A stretch of DNA of 64,000 nt from a bacterium (lineage in GTDB: Bacteria > Vulcanimicrobiota > Vulcanimicrobiia > Vulcanimicrobiales > Vulcanimicrobiaceae), in NCBI GenBank assembly GCA_028869385.1, contig JAGWSR010000104.1, positions 1-64,000 of the forward strand. The letters run 5' to 3'. The notes below the pieces were generated by a model. The model searched no databases. It had not been told where the DNA came from and saw only the letters and a program-made list of their open reading frames with translations. The position numbers were made by a program, and so were the translations under genes. This document shows, piece after piece, positions 18,590 through 26,884 of this stretch (position 1 is the stretch's first letter; each line of letters starts with the position of its first letter).

Positions 18590-19861
18590 CTAGCGGAAGA
18601 GGCCGAGAACGCTCTGCGCGTTCGCGTTCGACTGCGCCAAGACCGAGGTTCCGACCTGCACCAGGATCTGGAGCTTGGTGAACTCGGTGGTCGCCTGGCC
18701 GACGTTGAGGTCGCGGATCGAAGATTCCGAGGCCTGCAGGTTGACCGCAGCGACGTTGTCGTTCGACGCGTCTTCGTTCAGGCGAACGATGACCGAGCCG
18801 AGCTGGGCGCGCTGGTTGAGCAGACGATCGAGCGCATTGTCGATCTGGCCGATGGCATCTTCCGCGCCGATCGACGGGTTGTTCGCCGCCGAGAGAGCGA
18901 GGTTGATGTTCGAGATGCGGAGCGTCGAGGTGTTCGTCGCTTCGATACCGACCTGGATGACGTCGCCTTCGTCGGCTGCCGACTGGAAGTTGAACGCCGG
19001 GTTGGACGGGTTCGTGAGCGCCGCGACGTTCTGGCTGACCTTGATGTACGAGGTCGTGCCGACGTCGGCCGTCGTGAACGTGCCGAGGGTAACGGCGACG
19101 TTGTCGAACGCGTTCGCGGAGCCCTTGGCGGCGTACAGCGTCGACGAGACGCACACCTTACCGGAACCGCTGTCGAAGAACGTCTCTTGAACCGCGATCG
19201 AAACACCGGTGTTGATGACCTGGAGTTCGATCGTGCCGTCGGTCGTGCCCGCGCCGCCGAAGCCCTGCGTACCGCCGACGGTCGTGAAGAAGCCGGCGCC
19301 GCCAGCCGTCACGGTTGCCGCGAGGAAGCCGTAGTTGACGCCCGCGACGCCCGAGATGTTGCCGTTGGTCGCGAGCGCCGTGTTGGCGGTCACGGTAACG
19401 GTGGCTTGCTGCTGCGCCTGGAAGCCCGCATGCGAGCCGTCGAGCAGCGACTGACCGTTGAAGTTCGTGTTCTGCGAGATGCGGTTGACTTCGAGCAGCA
19501 GCTGCGAGACTTCGACTTGAAGGTTCGCGCGGTCGCTGTTCGAGTTCACATCCGACGCCGCTTCGACCGCGAGCGCACGGATGCGCTGCAGAATGTCGGT
19601 CGTCGTCTGCAGCGCGCCTTCGGCCACTTGCGCGGCGTTGTTGGCGTTCTGCACGTTCTGCACGGCTGCGTTGAAGCCGTCGACCTGCGTCTGCAGGTTC
19701 GTCGCAATAGCAAGACCCGACGGGTCATCTGCGGCGGTGTTGATGCGCAGACCCGACGAGAGCTGAGTGACGGTGTTCTTGAGTGCTTCCTGATTCTTAT
19801 TCAGGTTGAGAGAGACATTGTTCGCCAACAGGTTGTTGGCAATGCTCAGACCTTGTCCCAT
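18590..19861 (-). CDS. fliC: Flagellin
   Basis: A 423-residue flagellin. The conserved N-terminal D0/D1 (SIANNLLANNVSLNLNKNQ, then SSGLRINTAADDPSGLAIA, about residues 1-140) and C-terminal D1/D0 (ending AQSVLGLFR) flank a Gly/Thr/Ala-rich exposed domain of about 190 residues. The middle holds a cysteine at residue 237, rare in flagellins. The ATG at 19861 is chosen because GGAGG ends five bases before it; an in-frame ATG twelve bases further up would overlap that site. Single flagellin gene in the window, with its own sigma-28-type promoter and a leader carrying a CsrA-type site. Three glycosyltransferase genes follow, so the exposed domain is probably glycosylated. Confidence 0.97.
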   Translation of the reverse strand: MGQGLSIANNLLANNVSLNLNKNQEALKNTVTQLSSGLRINTAADDPSGLAIATNLQTQVDGFNAAVQNVQNANNAAQVAEGALQTTTDILQRIRALAVEAASDVNSNSDRANLQVEVSQLLLEVNRISQNTNFNGQSLLDGSHAGFQAQQQATVTVTANTALATNGNISGVAGVNYGFLAATVTAGGAGFFTTVGGTQGFGGAGTTDGTIELQVINTGVSIAVQETFFDSGSGKVCVSSTLYAAKGSANAFDNVAVTLGTFTTADVGTTSYIKVSQNVAALTNPSNPAFNFQSAADEGDVIQVGIEATNTSTLRISNINLALSAANNPSIGAEDAIGQIDNALDRLLNQRAQLGSVIVRLNEDASNDNVAAVNLQASESSIRDLNVGQATTEFTKLQILVQVGTSVLAQSNANAQSVLGLFR

Positions 19862-19866
19862 GTTTT

Positions 19867-19871
19867 CCTCC
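19867..19871 (-). promoter_or_regulatory. Flagellin ribosome binding site
   Basis: GGAGG on the reverse strand, five bases before the ATG at 19861. It decides the start and contains a GGA core, so a CsrA dimer bound upstream could also contact it. Confidence 0.8.
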
Positions 19872-19921
19872 ATGATGCGCGATGATCGATCTCGCGCGCG
19901 CTATTGATGAACTAGTCCAGC

Positions 19922-19938
19922 GGGAAACGTCCTGTCCC
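19922..19938 (-). promoter_or_regulatory. Putative CsrA-binding hairpin in the flagellin leader
   Basis: In the fliC leader RNA, GGGA and UCCC can pair around the nine-base loop CAGGACGUU. The loop holds the GGA core, and ACAGGACGU is close to the CsrA consensus ACARGGAUGU. A second GGA is in the ribosome binding site about 55 bases downstream, the two-site layout used by the Bacillus hag leader. Confidence 0.55.
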
Positions 19939-19949
19939 CACTAACTCCG

Positions 19950-19977
19950 GTATCGGCCTGGCCGCGAGGCTACTTTA
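19950..19977 (-). promoter_or_regulatory. Sigma-28 (FliA)-type promoter of fliC
   Basis: On the reverse strand: TAAAG (from 19977), 16 bases after TAAA, then GCCGATAC (19957-19950). This gives a leader of about 80 bases. The -35 box starts inside the csrA stop codon (TAA), as in the flaG promoter. Best match to the FliA consensus in the window. Confidence 0.85.
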
Positions 19978-20229
19978 GTGGCCGGAAGGTGATTTTTTTC
20001 GGGGCTGGAGCCGGGCGCGCGAGGCGGGCGCCGGAGCGGCCGTGGCCGTCTCGGCGGCGGCGCGGTTGGTGCGCTGGATCTCTTCGTAGATCTCGGAGCG
20101 GTGGACGGAGACCTCGCGAGGGGCCTCGATGCCGAGTTTGACCTGATCTCGGTCAACGGCGACCACGACGATGCGAATATCGTCGCCGATCATGATGGAC
20201 TGATTGAGCTTGCGGCTGAGAACGAGCAT
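19975..20229 (-). CDS. csrA: Carbon storage regulator CsrA
   Basis: An 84-residue RNA-binding translational regulator: [18 protein letters not shown] at the N-terminus is the family signature, followed by [20 protein letters not shown] with the RNA-contacting Arg. The C-terminal tail of about 30 residues (Ala/Arg/Lys-rich) is longer than in enterics (61 residues); C-terminal extensions are the FliW-contact region in FliW-dependent CsrA proteins. Last gene of the flgF-to-csrA operon, directly before fliC, so it can repress flagellin translation until FliW titrates it. GGAGGG lies eight bases before the ATG. Confidence 0.95.
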   Translation of the reverse strand: MLVLSRKLNQSIMIGDDIRIVVVAVDRDQVKLGIEAPREVSVHRSEIYEEIQRTNRAAAETATAAPAPASRARLQPRKKSPSGH

Positions 20230-20313
20230 GGATCCGGCCCTCCGTGGCAGACGGCACTCCCGCCGTCGACCGCAGCCTTCTCGTCGGCCGGGGTCCTTCC
20301 TCTACAGCTAGAT

Positions 20314-20808
20314 CTACCCGGCGGCGGGTTCGGCCTCTTCGGCCTTGCGCGGGATCGGCTGGCGTACGGAGAAGCCCGAGTTTTCGAGCACGATCTGGCG
20401 CGCCTTGCGGGTGCGGAGGTTCACGACGATCGGTGCGAAGAGGTTCATCGTCATCTCGTGCGCCTCTTCGGTCACGACCACCACGCCGAGGAGCGTGAAG
20501 TCCGAGGGCCCCTCGATTTCGAGCGCCGAGACCGCGTAGGCGGGCAGCTTGGGGTCGTAGTCCTCGAAGATGAGATACGGATCTGCCGTCGGCAACGCGA
20601 CGCCGGCGTCGTCGAGGCTCTGAAGCCAGACGAAGCTGCTCTGCGTCTCGACGGTCAGCGCGAGCCAGCGACGCATGTTCGGGAAGCCCGGCAATCCCCA
20701 GGGGAACTCGATGACGTCGCTCGGCGCGAACGAGCACTCCCCAAAGCGGGGAAACGTCATCGTCTCGGTCTGTGCGGCGTTCATATCCGTCTCCATTTGA
20801 ACCGTCAT
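20314..20808 (-). CDS. fliW: Flagellar assembly factor FliW
   Basis: A 164-residue FliW. The conserved core FPWGLPGFPNMRRW is at residues 35-48, then DPYLIFEDYDPKLP and the C-terminal NLRTRKARQIVLENSGFSVRQPI. FliW binds CsrA allosterically and also binds flagellin; when flagellin is exported, FliW is freed and relieves CsrA repression. Three possible starts exist (20808, 20796, 20784); AGGGTGAG precedes the first and GGAG precedes the last. Gene order flgL-fliW-csrA-fliC is the classical one for this switch. The 84 bases between fliW and csrA hold no clear promoter. Confidence 0.95.
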   Translation of the reverse strand: MTVQMETDMNAAQTETMTFPRFGECSFAPSDVIEFPWGLPGFPNMRRWLALTVETQSSFVWLQSLDDAGVALPTADPYLIFEDYDPKLPAYAVSALEIEGPSDFTLLGVVVVTEEAHEMTMNLFAPIVVNLRTRKARQIVLENSGFSVRQPIPRKAEEAEPAAG

Positions 20809-20823
20809 CTCACCCTTGCTAAC

Positions 20824-22146
20824 TTACTGAATGTAATCGAAGAGCGTCTTTGCTTCGAGACGCGAGGTCGTGGCGTAGGCGGCCTGCAGGACGGTCTGCG
20901 TCTGCGAGAACTGCGAGGTCACCTTAGCAATATCGGTATCTTCGAGACCCGACTGCACCGTGGTGTCGTTAAGGGCCTGTGAATTCACCTGGGTGCTCAG
21001 GCTCTGGACACCCTGGATGGTCGAGCCGATCACCGCGCGCGCGTTGAGCGCGACTTGGAGCACGTGATCGACGTCGCCGATCTGGGTCGAGAGGTCGTTC
21101 GTGACGTCCGCCTGCTGCGTCAGGCCGAACGCGGCGAGAAAATTGCCGCTATTCGTCGCGCCCGCGCTCGGAACGTCGTTGATCTCGAACGTGCTCGGCG
21201 GATTCGAGGTGCTCGAGAACGCGAGCTTCTGGGTCTGCGCGTTGAACGTGGCCGAGATCCCGAGCGGATTCGCCGCGGTGTTGATCTTGGTGAGCATCGT
21301 CGCGACCGTATCGGTCGGCAGGAGCGTCACGTTGACGCCGCTCTGATTGACCCCGTTCGCGATATTGATCGTCACGTTGCCGCTGGAATCGGGAACGAGC
21401 GGCGTCGCGAGCAGTTGCGGCGTCGCGCCCGCGCTCAACTGCGCGAGCGTCGTCGTCGTGCTGATGACGGTGCCCGCGAGGTTCAGCGCCTGCTGGCTCT
21501 GATCCACGACGGAGCCCTTCTGCAGCGTGTCGCGCAGGTTGATCAGCGTCTGAAAGACGTCGGGCGACCCATCGGGTGCGCCGTAGTTGAAGGCTTGCTG
21601 CAGGGTCACACCGGTCGAGACCGTCTGCCCGTTGGGCAGTTGCTGCTTCTGCTGCACGATGTTGCCCTGGGAGGTCACCCCGGTGATCGGGCTGCCCGAG
21701 CTCTGCACGAGGCCGCCCGACGTCGGAATCGCCGTACCGGCGAAGACGTACTTGCCTGCATATTGCGTGTTGGCGAGGCCGACGGCTTCTTGCAAGAGCT
21801 GATCGACCTGCGCCGCGATCGCGGCGCGCTGATTCGGCGCGACCGTGTCGCTCGCGCCCTCGATGGCGAGACTGCGCGCGCTCTGCAGAATGTTCGTCAG
21901 GCTCGAGAGCGAGCCGTCGACGGCGGTGAGCTGGTTGTTGAGATCGTTCAGGTTCTTGCCGACCTGCGCGGTCACCGTGCCGTCGCTGCGCACCGCGATG
22001 TCTTGCGCGATCACGGTGGGATCGTCCGAGGGAACGTTCAGGGACTTGCCGGTCGAAAGCTGCTGGCCTTGCTGCTGATAGGTCGCGTAGAGATTGTCAA
22101 TCGACGACGATTGATTCTCGTAAAGCGACGACGTGGCGATGCGCAT
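20824..22146 (-). CDS. flgL: Flagellar hook-filament junction protein FlgL
   Basis: A 440-residue hook-associated protein 3. N-terminus MRIATSSLYENQSSSIDNLY, then STGKSLNVPSDDP (the flagellin-like D0/D1 motif), and C-terminus QTVLQAAYATTSRLEAKTLFDYI. FlgL joins FlgK to the filament. Longer than in enterics (317), because of a Gly/Thr-rich middle. AAGGAGG precedes the ATG by eight bases. It follows flgK by twelve bases. Confidence 0.93.
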   Translation of the reverse strand: MRIATSSLYENQSSSIDNLYATYQQQGQQLSTGKSLNVPSDDPTVIAQDIAVRSDGTVTAQVGKNLNDLNNQLTAVDGSLSSLTNILQSARSLAIEGASDTVAPNQRAAIAAQVDQLLQEAVGLANTQYAGKYVFAGTAIPTSGGLVQSSGSPITGVTSQGNIVQQKQQLPNGQTVSTGVTLQQAFNYGAPDGSPDVFQTLINLRDTLQKGSVVDQSQQALNLAGTVISTTTTLAQLSAGATPQLLATPLVPDSSGNVTINIANGVNQSGVNVTLLPTDTVATMLTKINTAANPLGISATFNAQTQKLAFSSTSNPPSTFEINDVPSAGATNSGNFLAAFGLTQQADVTNDLSTQIGDVDHVLQVALNARAVIGSTIQGVQSLSTQVNSQALNDTTVQSGLEDTDIAKVTSQFSQTQTVLQAAYATTSRLEAKTLFDYIQ

Positions 22147-22158
22147 CGGTGAGCCTCC

Positions 22159-24318
22159 TTACTGTCCGACACCAAGGTTGTTGATCACGAAGGTCAAGAG
22201 CTGGTTGAGCGTCGAGATCGTCTTGGCCGCCGCTTGGTACGCGTTTTGGTACTTCACCAAATTCTGCGTCTCTTCGTCGATATTGATACCCGAGATGCTC
22301 TGGCGCACGTTGTCGATGTTCTGCGCGAGCGTCGTCTGCGTCGCGCTGCCGGTGATCGCGGTCTGCGTGTCGAGTCCGACCTGCGTGATCGTCTGTCCGT
22401 AGAATTGCTGCAGCGTCTGCACCTGCGCGCTCGCGATCGAGTAGCCCGCCGCGTGATTGTTCGCGGGCGTGAACGTGACGGACTCGATCCCCGTCGTCGG
22501 ATTGACGCTGATCGCGCTCACCACGACGTTCTCTTGCGGCGACGCCCCGTTCGGTTGCGCGTCGAGCGTGAGTACCTGGCCGACCTGGATGTTGTTGACG
22601 CCCGAGGGCAGCGCGACCGTCGTCAGCGTACCCGCGGTCGTCGCGGCGGCGCCTTGCGTCTCGAGCGCCGGCACACCGACGTTGCCCTGGAAGACTTTGA
22701 CGATGGCGTTGGCGCCGGAGTTGTCGCTCGCCGCGAACGCGTTCGATGCGTTCTGTTGCACGCCGTTGAGATTCTGCCCGCCGAGAACGCCGATCAGCGA
22801 CGACGCCGGGGCGCCGGCCGCGAAGAGCGAGTCGGAGATGGTGAAGGTCGGCGTCTGCGGGTTCGACTGCTGCGCGCCGCGGAGGACGAGATCCTCGTTC
22901 GCGGGGTCGCGCGCGAAGACGATGCGCTGCGAACTCGCATCGAACGACGCGGTGACGCCGAAGTGTCCGGCGTTGAAGTTCGTGACGAAGTTGTCGATCG
23001 TGTCGGCGTTCCCGCCCGCGCCCGTGTTGTAGTTGAACGTCGAGGCGACGCCGTCCACGCTGATCGTCAGCGCGCCGGTCAGGGTCGCCGTCGGCGGATT
23101 CGCGAGCGAAGCGTTGTTCGTCAGCTGTTGCGACGAATCGACGTTATTATTCGCGGAGTTGAGCGGGGCGACCAAGGTGCCGGCGCTCGTGCTCGCGAGC
23201 GCCACCGGCAGCTGCGAGGGGTCGGAGATCCCGCTCTTGATGTTTCCCGCCGTGATCGGCAACGATGCGACGATCGGCTGAAAGAGCGCGGTTCCCGGCT
23301 GACCGTTCTGGTCGTAGGCGCTCTGCGTGACGCGATTGACTTCGTTCGCGAGGCTCGAGGCGAATTGATCGAGCTGCGTGCCGTAGACGCTCAATTTGTT
23401 GTTGTAGAGGTCTTGCAGCGCCGCAAGCTGCCCGCTGCCGAGCGGGATACCGGGCGCGCTCGCCGCCGCCGGGGGCGTGGAAGCGAAGTCAACTTTGAAG
23501 GTCGGCGTCCCGTTCGAGGCCTGGCCGACGACCGGCGCGGCAAGGTGATAGACGACCTGGTCGTTGACGAGCGCCTGCCCGTTGACGGTGACCAGCGTCG
23601 AGCCGTCGCTCTGGATCGAGGTCTGCGTCGAGATATACTGCGAGAGCTGATCGATCAGGTAGTCGCGCTGGTCGGAAAACGTGTTCGGATTGTCGCCGAC
23701 GGCCGTCGAGGCACGGATCTGTCCGTTGAGCGCGGCGATCTGATCCAGGATCGAGTTCACCTTCGTCACGAGCGCGGAGCCCTGCGTGAGTGCTTGCGAC
23801 TTGGCGTTCGAGATGCTGCTCGATGCGGTGCCGAGCGCGGTCGCAAGCGCCTGCGCCTGCGCGATGACGTTCGCGCGCGAGGCGCTCGGATTGCCGCTCC
23901 CGGCCTGGGAGACCAGCTGCGCGATGGCCGACTGAAACGACGCGAACTGCGTTCCGATGCCGGAGTTGGGATCGCCGAGCTGCGCCTGGAGCGCCTTGAG
24001 CGCGTCGGACTGCGTGGTGTAGTAATTCTGCGACGACGACGCGCCGCGGAAGAGCGAGTCGTACGCATCCGCATGGATCCGCTGCACCTGCGAGATCGTC
24101 GCGCCCTCGCCCGCCGTGCCCAGCACGTGCGTCGACATGAAGGGCGACCCGGCGATCGGCGGCGCCTCGGTAAAGTTGGCCTGCTGCCGGGATGCTCCGG
24201 GCGTGTTGACGTTCGAGATGTTGTCGCTCGTGACGTTCTCGGCGACCGAGAACGACTGCAGCGACGTCGACATCATGTCGATGCCGAAGAACGTGCCCTG
24301 CGGAAAGAAGCTGCTCAT
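22159..24318 (-). CDS. flgK: Flagellar hook-filament junction protein FlgK
   Basis: A 719-residue hook-associated protein 1. The N-terminus (GIDMMSTSLQSFSVAENVTSD then NVNTPGASRQQ) is the FlgK form of the axial-protein signature; the C-terminus (DEETQNLVKYQNAYQAAAK TISTLNQLL) is the conserved closing helix. Together with FlgL it forms the joint between hook and filament. The ATG overlaps the flgN stop as ATGA. Larger than the enteric protein (553), owing to a longer central region. Confidence 0.94.
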   Translation of the reverse strand: MSSFFPQGTFFGIDMMSTSLQSFSVAENVTSDNISNVNTPGASRQQANFTEAPPIAGSPFMSTHVLGTAGEGATISQVQRIHADAYDSLFRGASSSQNYYTTQSDALKALQAQLGDPNSGIGTQFASFQSAIAQLVSQAGSGNPSASRANVIAQAQALATALGTASSSISNAKSQALTQGSALVTKVNSILDQIAALNGQIRASTAVGDNPNTFSDQRDYLIDQLSQYISTQTSIQSDGSTLVTVNGQALVNDQVVYHLAAPVVGQASNGTPTFKVDFASTPPAAASAPGIPLGSGQLAALQDLYNNKLSVYGTQLDQFASSLANEVNRVTQSAYDQNGQPGTALFQPIVASLPITAGNIKSGISDPSQLPVALASTSAGTLVAPLNSANNNVDSSQQLTNNASLANPPTATLTGALTISVDGVASTFNYNTGAGGNADTIDNFVTNFNAGHFGVTASFDASSQRIVFARDPANEDLVLRGAQQSNPQTPTFTISDSLFAAGAPASSLIGVLGGQNLNGVQQNASNAFAASDNSGANAIVKVFQGNVGVPALETQGAAATTAGTLTTVALPSGVNNIQVGQVLTLDAQPNGASPQENVVVSAISVNPTTGIESVTFTPANNHAAGYSIASAQVQTLQQFYGQTITQVGLDTQTAITGSATQTTLAQNIDNVRQSISGINIDEETQNLVKYQNAYQAAAKTISTLNQLLTFVINNLGVGQ

Positions 24319-24794
24319 GCTTTACTGCTCACCAGTACGCTATTGGAGGGCGGCGGCACGATGCCGCGCCGTTTGTAGGTGCGAGGACCGTCGCTCGCGG
24401 CCGCCTGCAGCGCGGCGGTGACCTTCATCAGGCGCTGCATGCCGCTCATGATCAGCGACTTGTTATTGTTGTTCGTGATCCCGAGCGCGATCGAGGTCGT
24501 GGTCAATTCGGCGATGCGCTGGTTGAGCGTCGGCCAGAGATTGCGAGGGGCATAGGCGCAGACCTGACGCAGCGTGAGGTTGCCGAATCCGCGCACCTGC
24601 ATGCCGCGACGCTTGCCCGACGCGCTCTGATAGGCCGCGCGCGCCGCATCGAGCGCGCGCTCGCCTTCGCCGATCTCGTCGAGATCGTTCGCGACGAGAG
24701 CCTTCGTGAGGCGCTGCGCCGCGTCGTGCACGCGCGCGAGGTGCGCCGACTCGTCCGCGAGCACGGCGGCGAACATCTCCCAGGAGTCGTTCAC
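24315..24794 (-). CDS. flgN: FlgN-family flagellar export chaperone
   Basis: A 159-residue helical protein matching FlgN in length, position and features: an N-terminal helix pair with LARVHDAAQRLTKALVANDL, then the family's RLMKVTAALQAAA near the end after an Asn-rich NNNNKSL segment. FlgN escorts FlgK and FlgL to the export gate; its gene directly precedes flgK, with a four-base overlap. GTG start at 24794, overlapping flgJ as GTGA. Confidence 0.75.
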   Translation of the reverse strand: MNDSWEMFAAVLADESAHLARVHDAAQRLTKALVANDLDEIGEGERALDAARAAYQSASGKRRGMQVRGFGNLTLRQVCAYAPRNLWPTLNQRIAELTTTSIALGITNNNNKSLIMSGMQRLMKVTAALQAAASDGPRTYKRRGIVPPPSNSVLVSSKA

Positions 24795-25141
24795 GGGTCA
24801 ATCCTCCGCTCGACATCGACGTGCGATTCGTGCTTCGCGTCGGAGAGCACCTGACTGCGCAACTGCTCTTCGAGTACTTTCGCGATACCGATCGCTCCGC
24901 TCTTGGACATCTCTTGCGCGCGTTGGTCGTCGAGCATCCCCTGCCAGGTCTCCTCGGACGCCGACTCCTTACCGAAGATCGAATCCTTCGGCACGGTGCT
25001 CTGCATCGCGCTCATCACCATCTGCATGAAGACGCCTTCGAGCGCGGTCGCCGCCTGATGCAGGCGCGAGAGGGCTTGCGTTTGCTCGGGCGTCAGCGCC
25101 TGCGGAGCTTGTGCCTTGCCGATATTCGAGAGATCGCCCAT
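24791..25141 (-). CDS. flgJ: Rod-binding FlgJ-like protein, no muramidase domain
   Basis: A 116-residue protein equal to the N-terminal, rod-binding half of FlgJ: ATALEGVFMQMVMSAMQSTVPKD then a segment EETWQGMLDDQRAQEMSKSG with the conserved MLD and A-IG pattern. It caps the growing rod. The muramidase half found in gamma- and beta-proteobacteria is absent, as in many other phyla, so another enzyme must open the peptidoglycan. It lies two bases from flgI. Confidence 0.88.
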   Translation of the reverse strand: MGDLSNIGKAQAPQALTPEQTQALSRLHQAATALEGVFMQMVMSAMQSTVPKDSIFGKESASEETWQGMLDDQRAQEMSKSGAIGIAKVLEEQLRSQVLSDAKHESHVDVERRIDP

Positions 25142-25143
25142 CG

Positions 25144-26280
25144 CTAGATCATCTCCAGATCGGCTTGCAGCGAGCCGGCCGAGCGCAGCGCCTGCACGAT
25201 CGCGATGAGATCGCGCGGTGAGACGCCGAGCACGTTGAGCGCGCGGACCACCGACGAGAGCGTGGTCGCTCCCGCGATGAACGTGAGTTGGTGCCCGTGC
25301 TCGCTCGCCTGAATCGTCGAATTCTGCTGCAGCGCGGTCTGCCCGCTCGCGAGCGGATTCGGCTGCGAGACCTGGTTCTGCGTTGAGATCGTGATCGTGA
25401 GATCGCCGTGCGCGATCGCGCAGGGTGCGAGTTTGATATCGCCGCCGAAGACGATCGTGCCGGTGCGTTCGTTCATCACGACCTTCGCGATTTCGTTCTG
25501 TTCGAACGAGAGATCGTCGGCGTCGGCGAGAAACTGCACGGGGTTTCCGGCATACGCGGGCGGCAGGTTGACGTGAACGGTCTCCGCATCCAGCGCTTGC
25601 GCCGTCCGCGCGCCGAAATGCCCGTTCAAGACCGCCGCGAGGTTCGCCGCCGTCTTGAAATCCGGCGTCGTCAACACGTAGTTGAAGCCGTTCTGATCGT
25701 TGGTGAGCGGCGTGATCATGTCGCGCGCGATCACCGCGCCGTTCGGAATGCGCCCGGCACCGGTGTAGTTTTTGTTCACCGACGAGCCGGAGAACCCGGC
25801 GACGAAGCCGCCGACCGAGACCGGACCCTGCGCGGTCGCATAGACGAGGTTATTCGCGGCGCGCAACTCGGTGAGCACGAGCGTGCCGCCCTGGAGGCTC
25901 GTCGCATCACCCATCGCCGAGACATCCACGTCGACGTTGTCGCCGGAGTGCGCGAAGGGCGGGAGCGTGGCGGTGACGATCACCGCGGCGACGTCGCGCG
26001 TGCGCACCGACTGCTGCGCGACGCTCAAGCCGAAGGTCTGCAGAATGTTCTGGATCGTCTGGCTCGTGAAGATGACCGAGGTAGAGTCGCCCGTGCCCTG
26101 GAGCCCGACGACGACGCCATACCCGACCAACTGGTTGCCGGTCACGCCCTGCACGTGAGCGATGTCTTTGATGCGCACCGACTTCCCGGTGCTCTGCGCG
26201 AACGCCGGCGCCCCCGCGACCGAAATCGCGAGGAGCAGGACCAGCATTGCCTTGAGCACCGAGAGCGCGCGCATCATCAT
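25144..26280 (-). CDS. flgI: Flagellar P-ring protein FlgI
   Basis: A 378-residue periplasmic protein with a signal peptide (cleavage likely after PAFAQ, about residue 29) and the FlgI core: RIKDIAHVQGVTGNQLVGYGVVVGLQGTGDS, with later GGTLVLTELRAANN and DLIAIVQALRSAGSLQADLEMI. It forms the bushing in the peptidoglycan layer and shows the cell is diderm. AGGAG precedes three in-frame ATGs at 26280, 26277 and 26274. Confidence 0.96.
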   Translation of the reverse strand: MMMRALSVLKAMLVLLLAISVAGAPAFAQSTGKSVRIKDIAHVQGVTGNQLVGYGVVVGLQGTGDSTSVIFTSQTIQNILQTFGLSVAQQSVRTRDVAAVIVTATLPPFAHSGDNVDVDVSAMGDATSLQGGTLVLTELRAANNLVYATAQGPVSVGGFVAGFSGSSVNKNYTGAGRIPNGAVIARDMITPLTNDQNGFNYVLTTPDFKTAANLAAVLNGHFGARTAQALDAETVHVNLPPAYAGNPVQFLADADDLSFEQNEIAKVVMNERTGTIVFGGDIKLAPCAIAHGDLTITISTQNQVSQPNPLASGQTALQQNSTIQASEHGHQLTFIAGATTLSSVVRALNVLGVSPRDLIAIVQALRSAGSLQADLEMI

Positions 26281-26290
26281 CCGTCGTCTC

Positions 26291-26884
26291 CTAGAAGAGC
26301 CAGCTCAGGATCCGCGAGAGCAGGCCCTTGTTCTTCTGGTCGTTGCCTTTGAACTGGGCCTGCACGTTCGCGACGCGCGATGAGAGGATCGTATCGGTGT
26401 TATCGATATCTTCGGGGCGGATGGTGCCGGTGATGTGCAGCGTCTGGTCGCGTCCGTTGATCTGTACGCCTTGATCGCCGGTGATCTCGAGCACGCCGCT
26501 CGGCAACACGTTCGTGACCGTCGCCATCATCGTCGAGGTGAACGCGTCGGCGCCGCCGGCCGCCTGCGCGGTCGTCGTCGTCGATTGCCCGGACGCGCTG
26601 TTGGTCAGGCGGAGGAGCGGCAGATTGAAGATGCCGGTGCCGCCACCGCCGTTGACGGCGCCCTGCTTGTTGCTCGAATAATTGTTCGAATGCGAGTTCG
26701 CGTCGGCAAAGTCGAATTGCACGTACACCAAGTCGCCGATCTGCTGCGCGCGATGATCGGGTCCCAAGCGCAACGGATGGCCCGGTCCGGCGGGCGGCGG
26801 CGCCGCCACGTAGAGCGTGTCGGCACTCGCGGCGACCGGTACGAGCAGCGCCGCGAGTGCGGCGATCGTCAACAATTTGCTCAC
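26291..26884 (-). CDS. flgH: Flagellar L-ring protein FlgH (no lipobox)
   Basis: A 197-residue protein with the FlgH core: LGPDHRAQQIGDLVYVQFDFADANS, then VTNVLPSGVLEITGDQGVQINGRDQTLHITGTIRPEDI, which is diagnostic. FlgH forms the outer-membrane ring of the basal body and is normally a lipoprotein. Here the signal peptide ends ASAD with no cysteine in reach, and no Cys exists anywhere in the protein, so it cannot be lipidated. GTG start overlapping flgA as GTGA. Confidence 0.93.
   Translation of the reverse strand: MSKLLTIAALAALLVPVAASADTLYVAAPPPAGPGHPLRLGPDHRAQQIGDLVYVQFDFADANSHSNNYSSNKQGAVNGGGGTGIFNLPLLRLTNSASGQSTTTTAQAAGGADAFTSTMMATVTNVLPSGVLEITGDQGVQINGRDQTLHITGTIRPEDIDNTDTILSSRVANVQAQFKGNDQKNKGLLSRILSWLF

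Noticed and set aside
22234-24378. Long forward reading frame of about 714 codons opposite flgK
   Set aside because: Antisense shadow of flgK; composition is Arg/Val-heavy and no start signal is seen.
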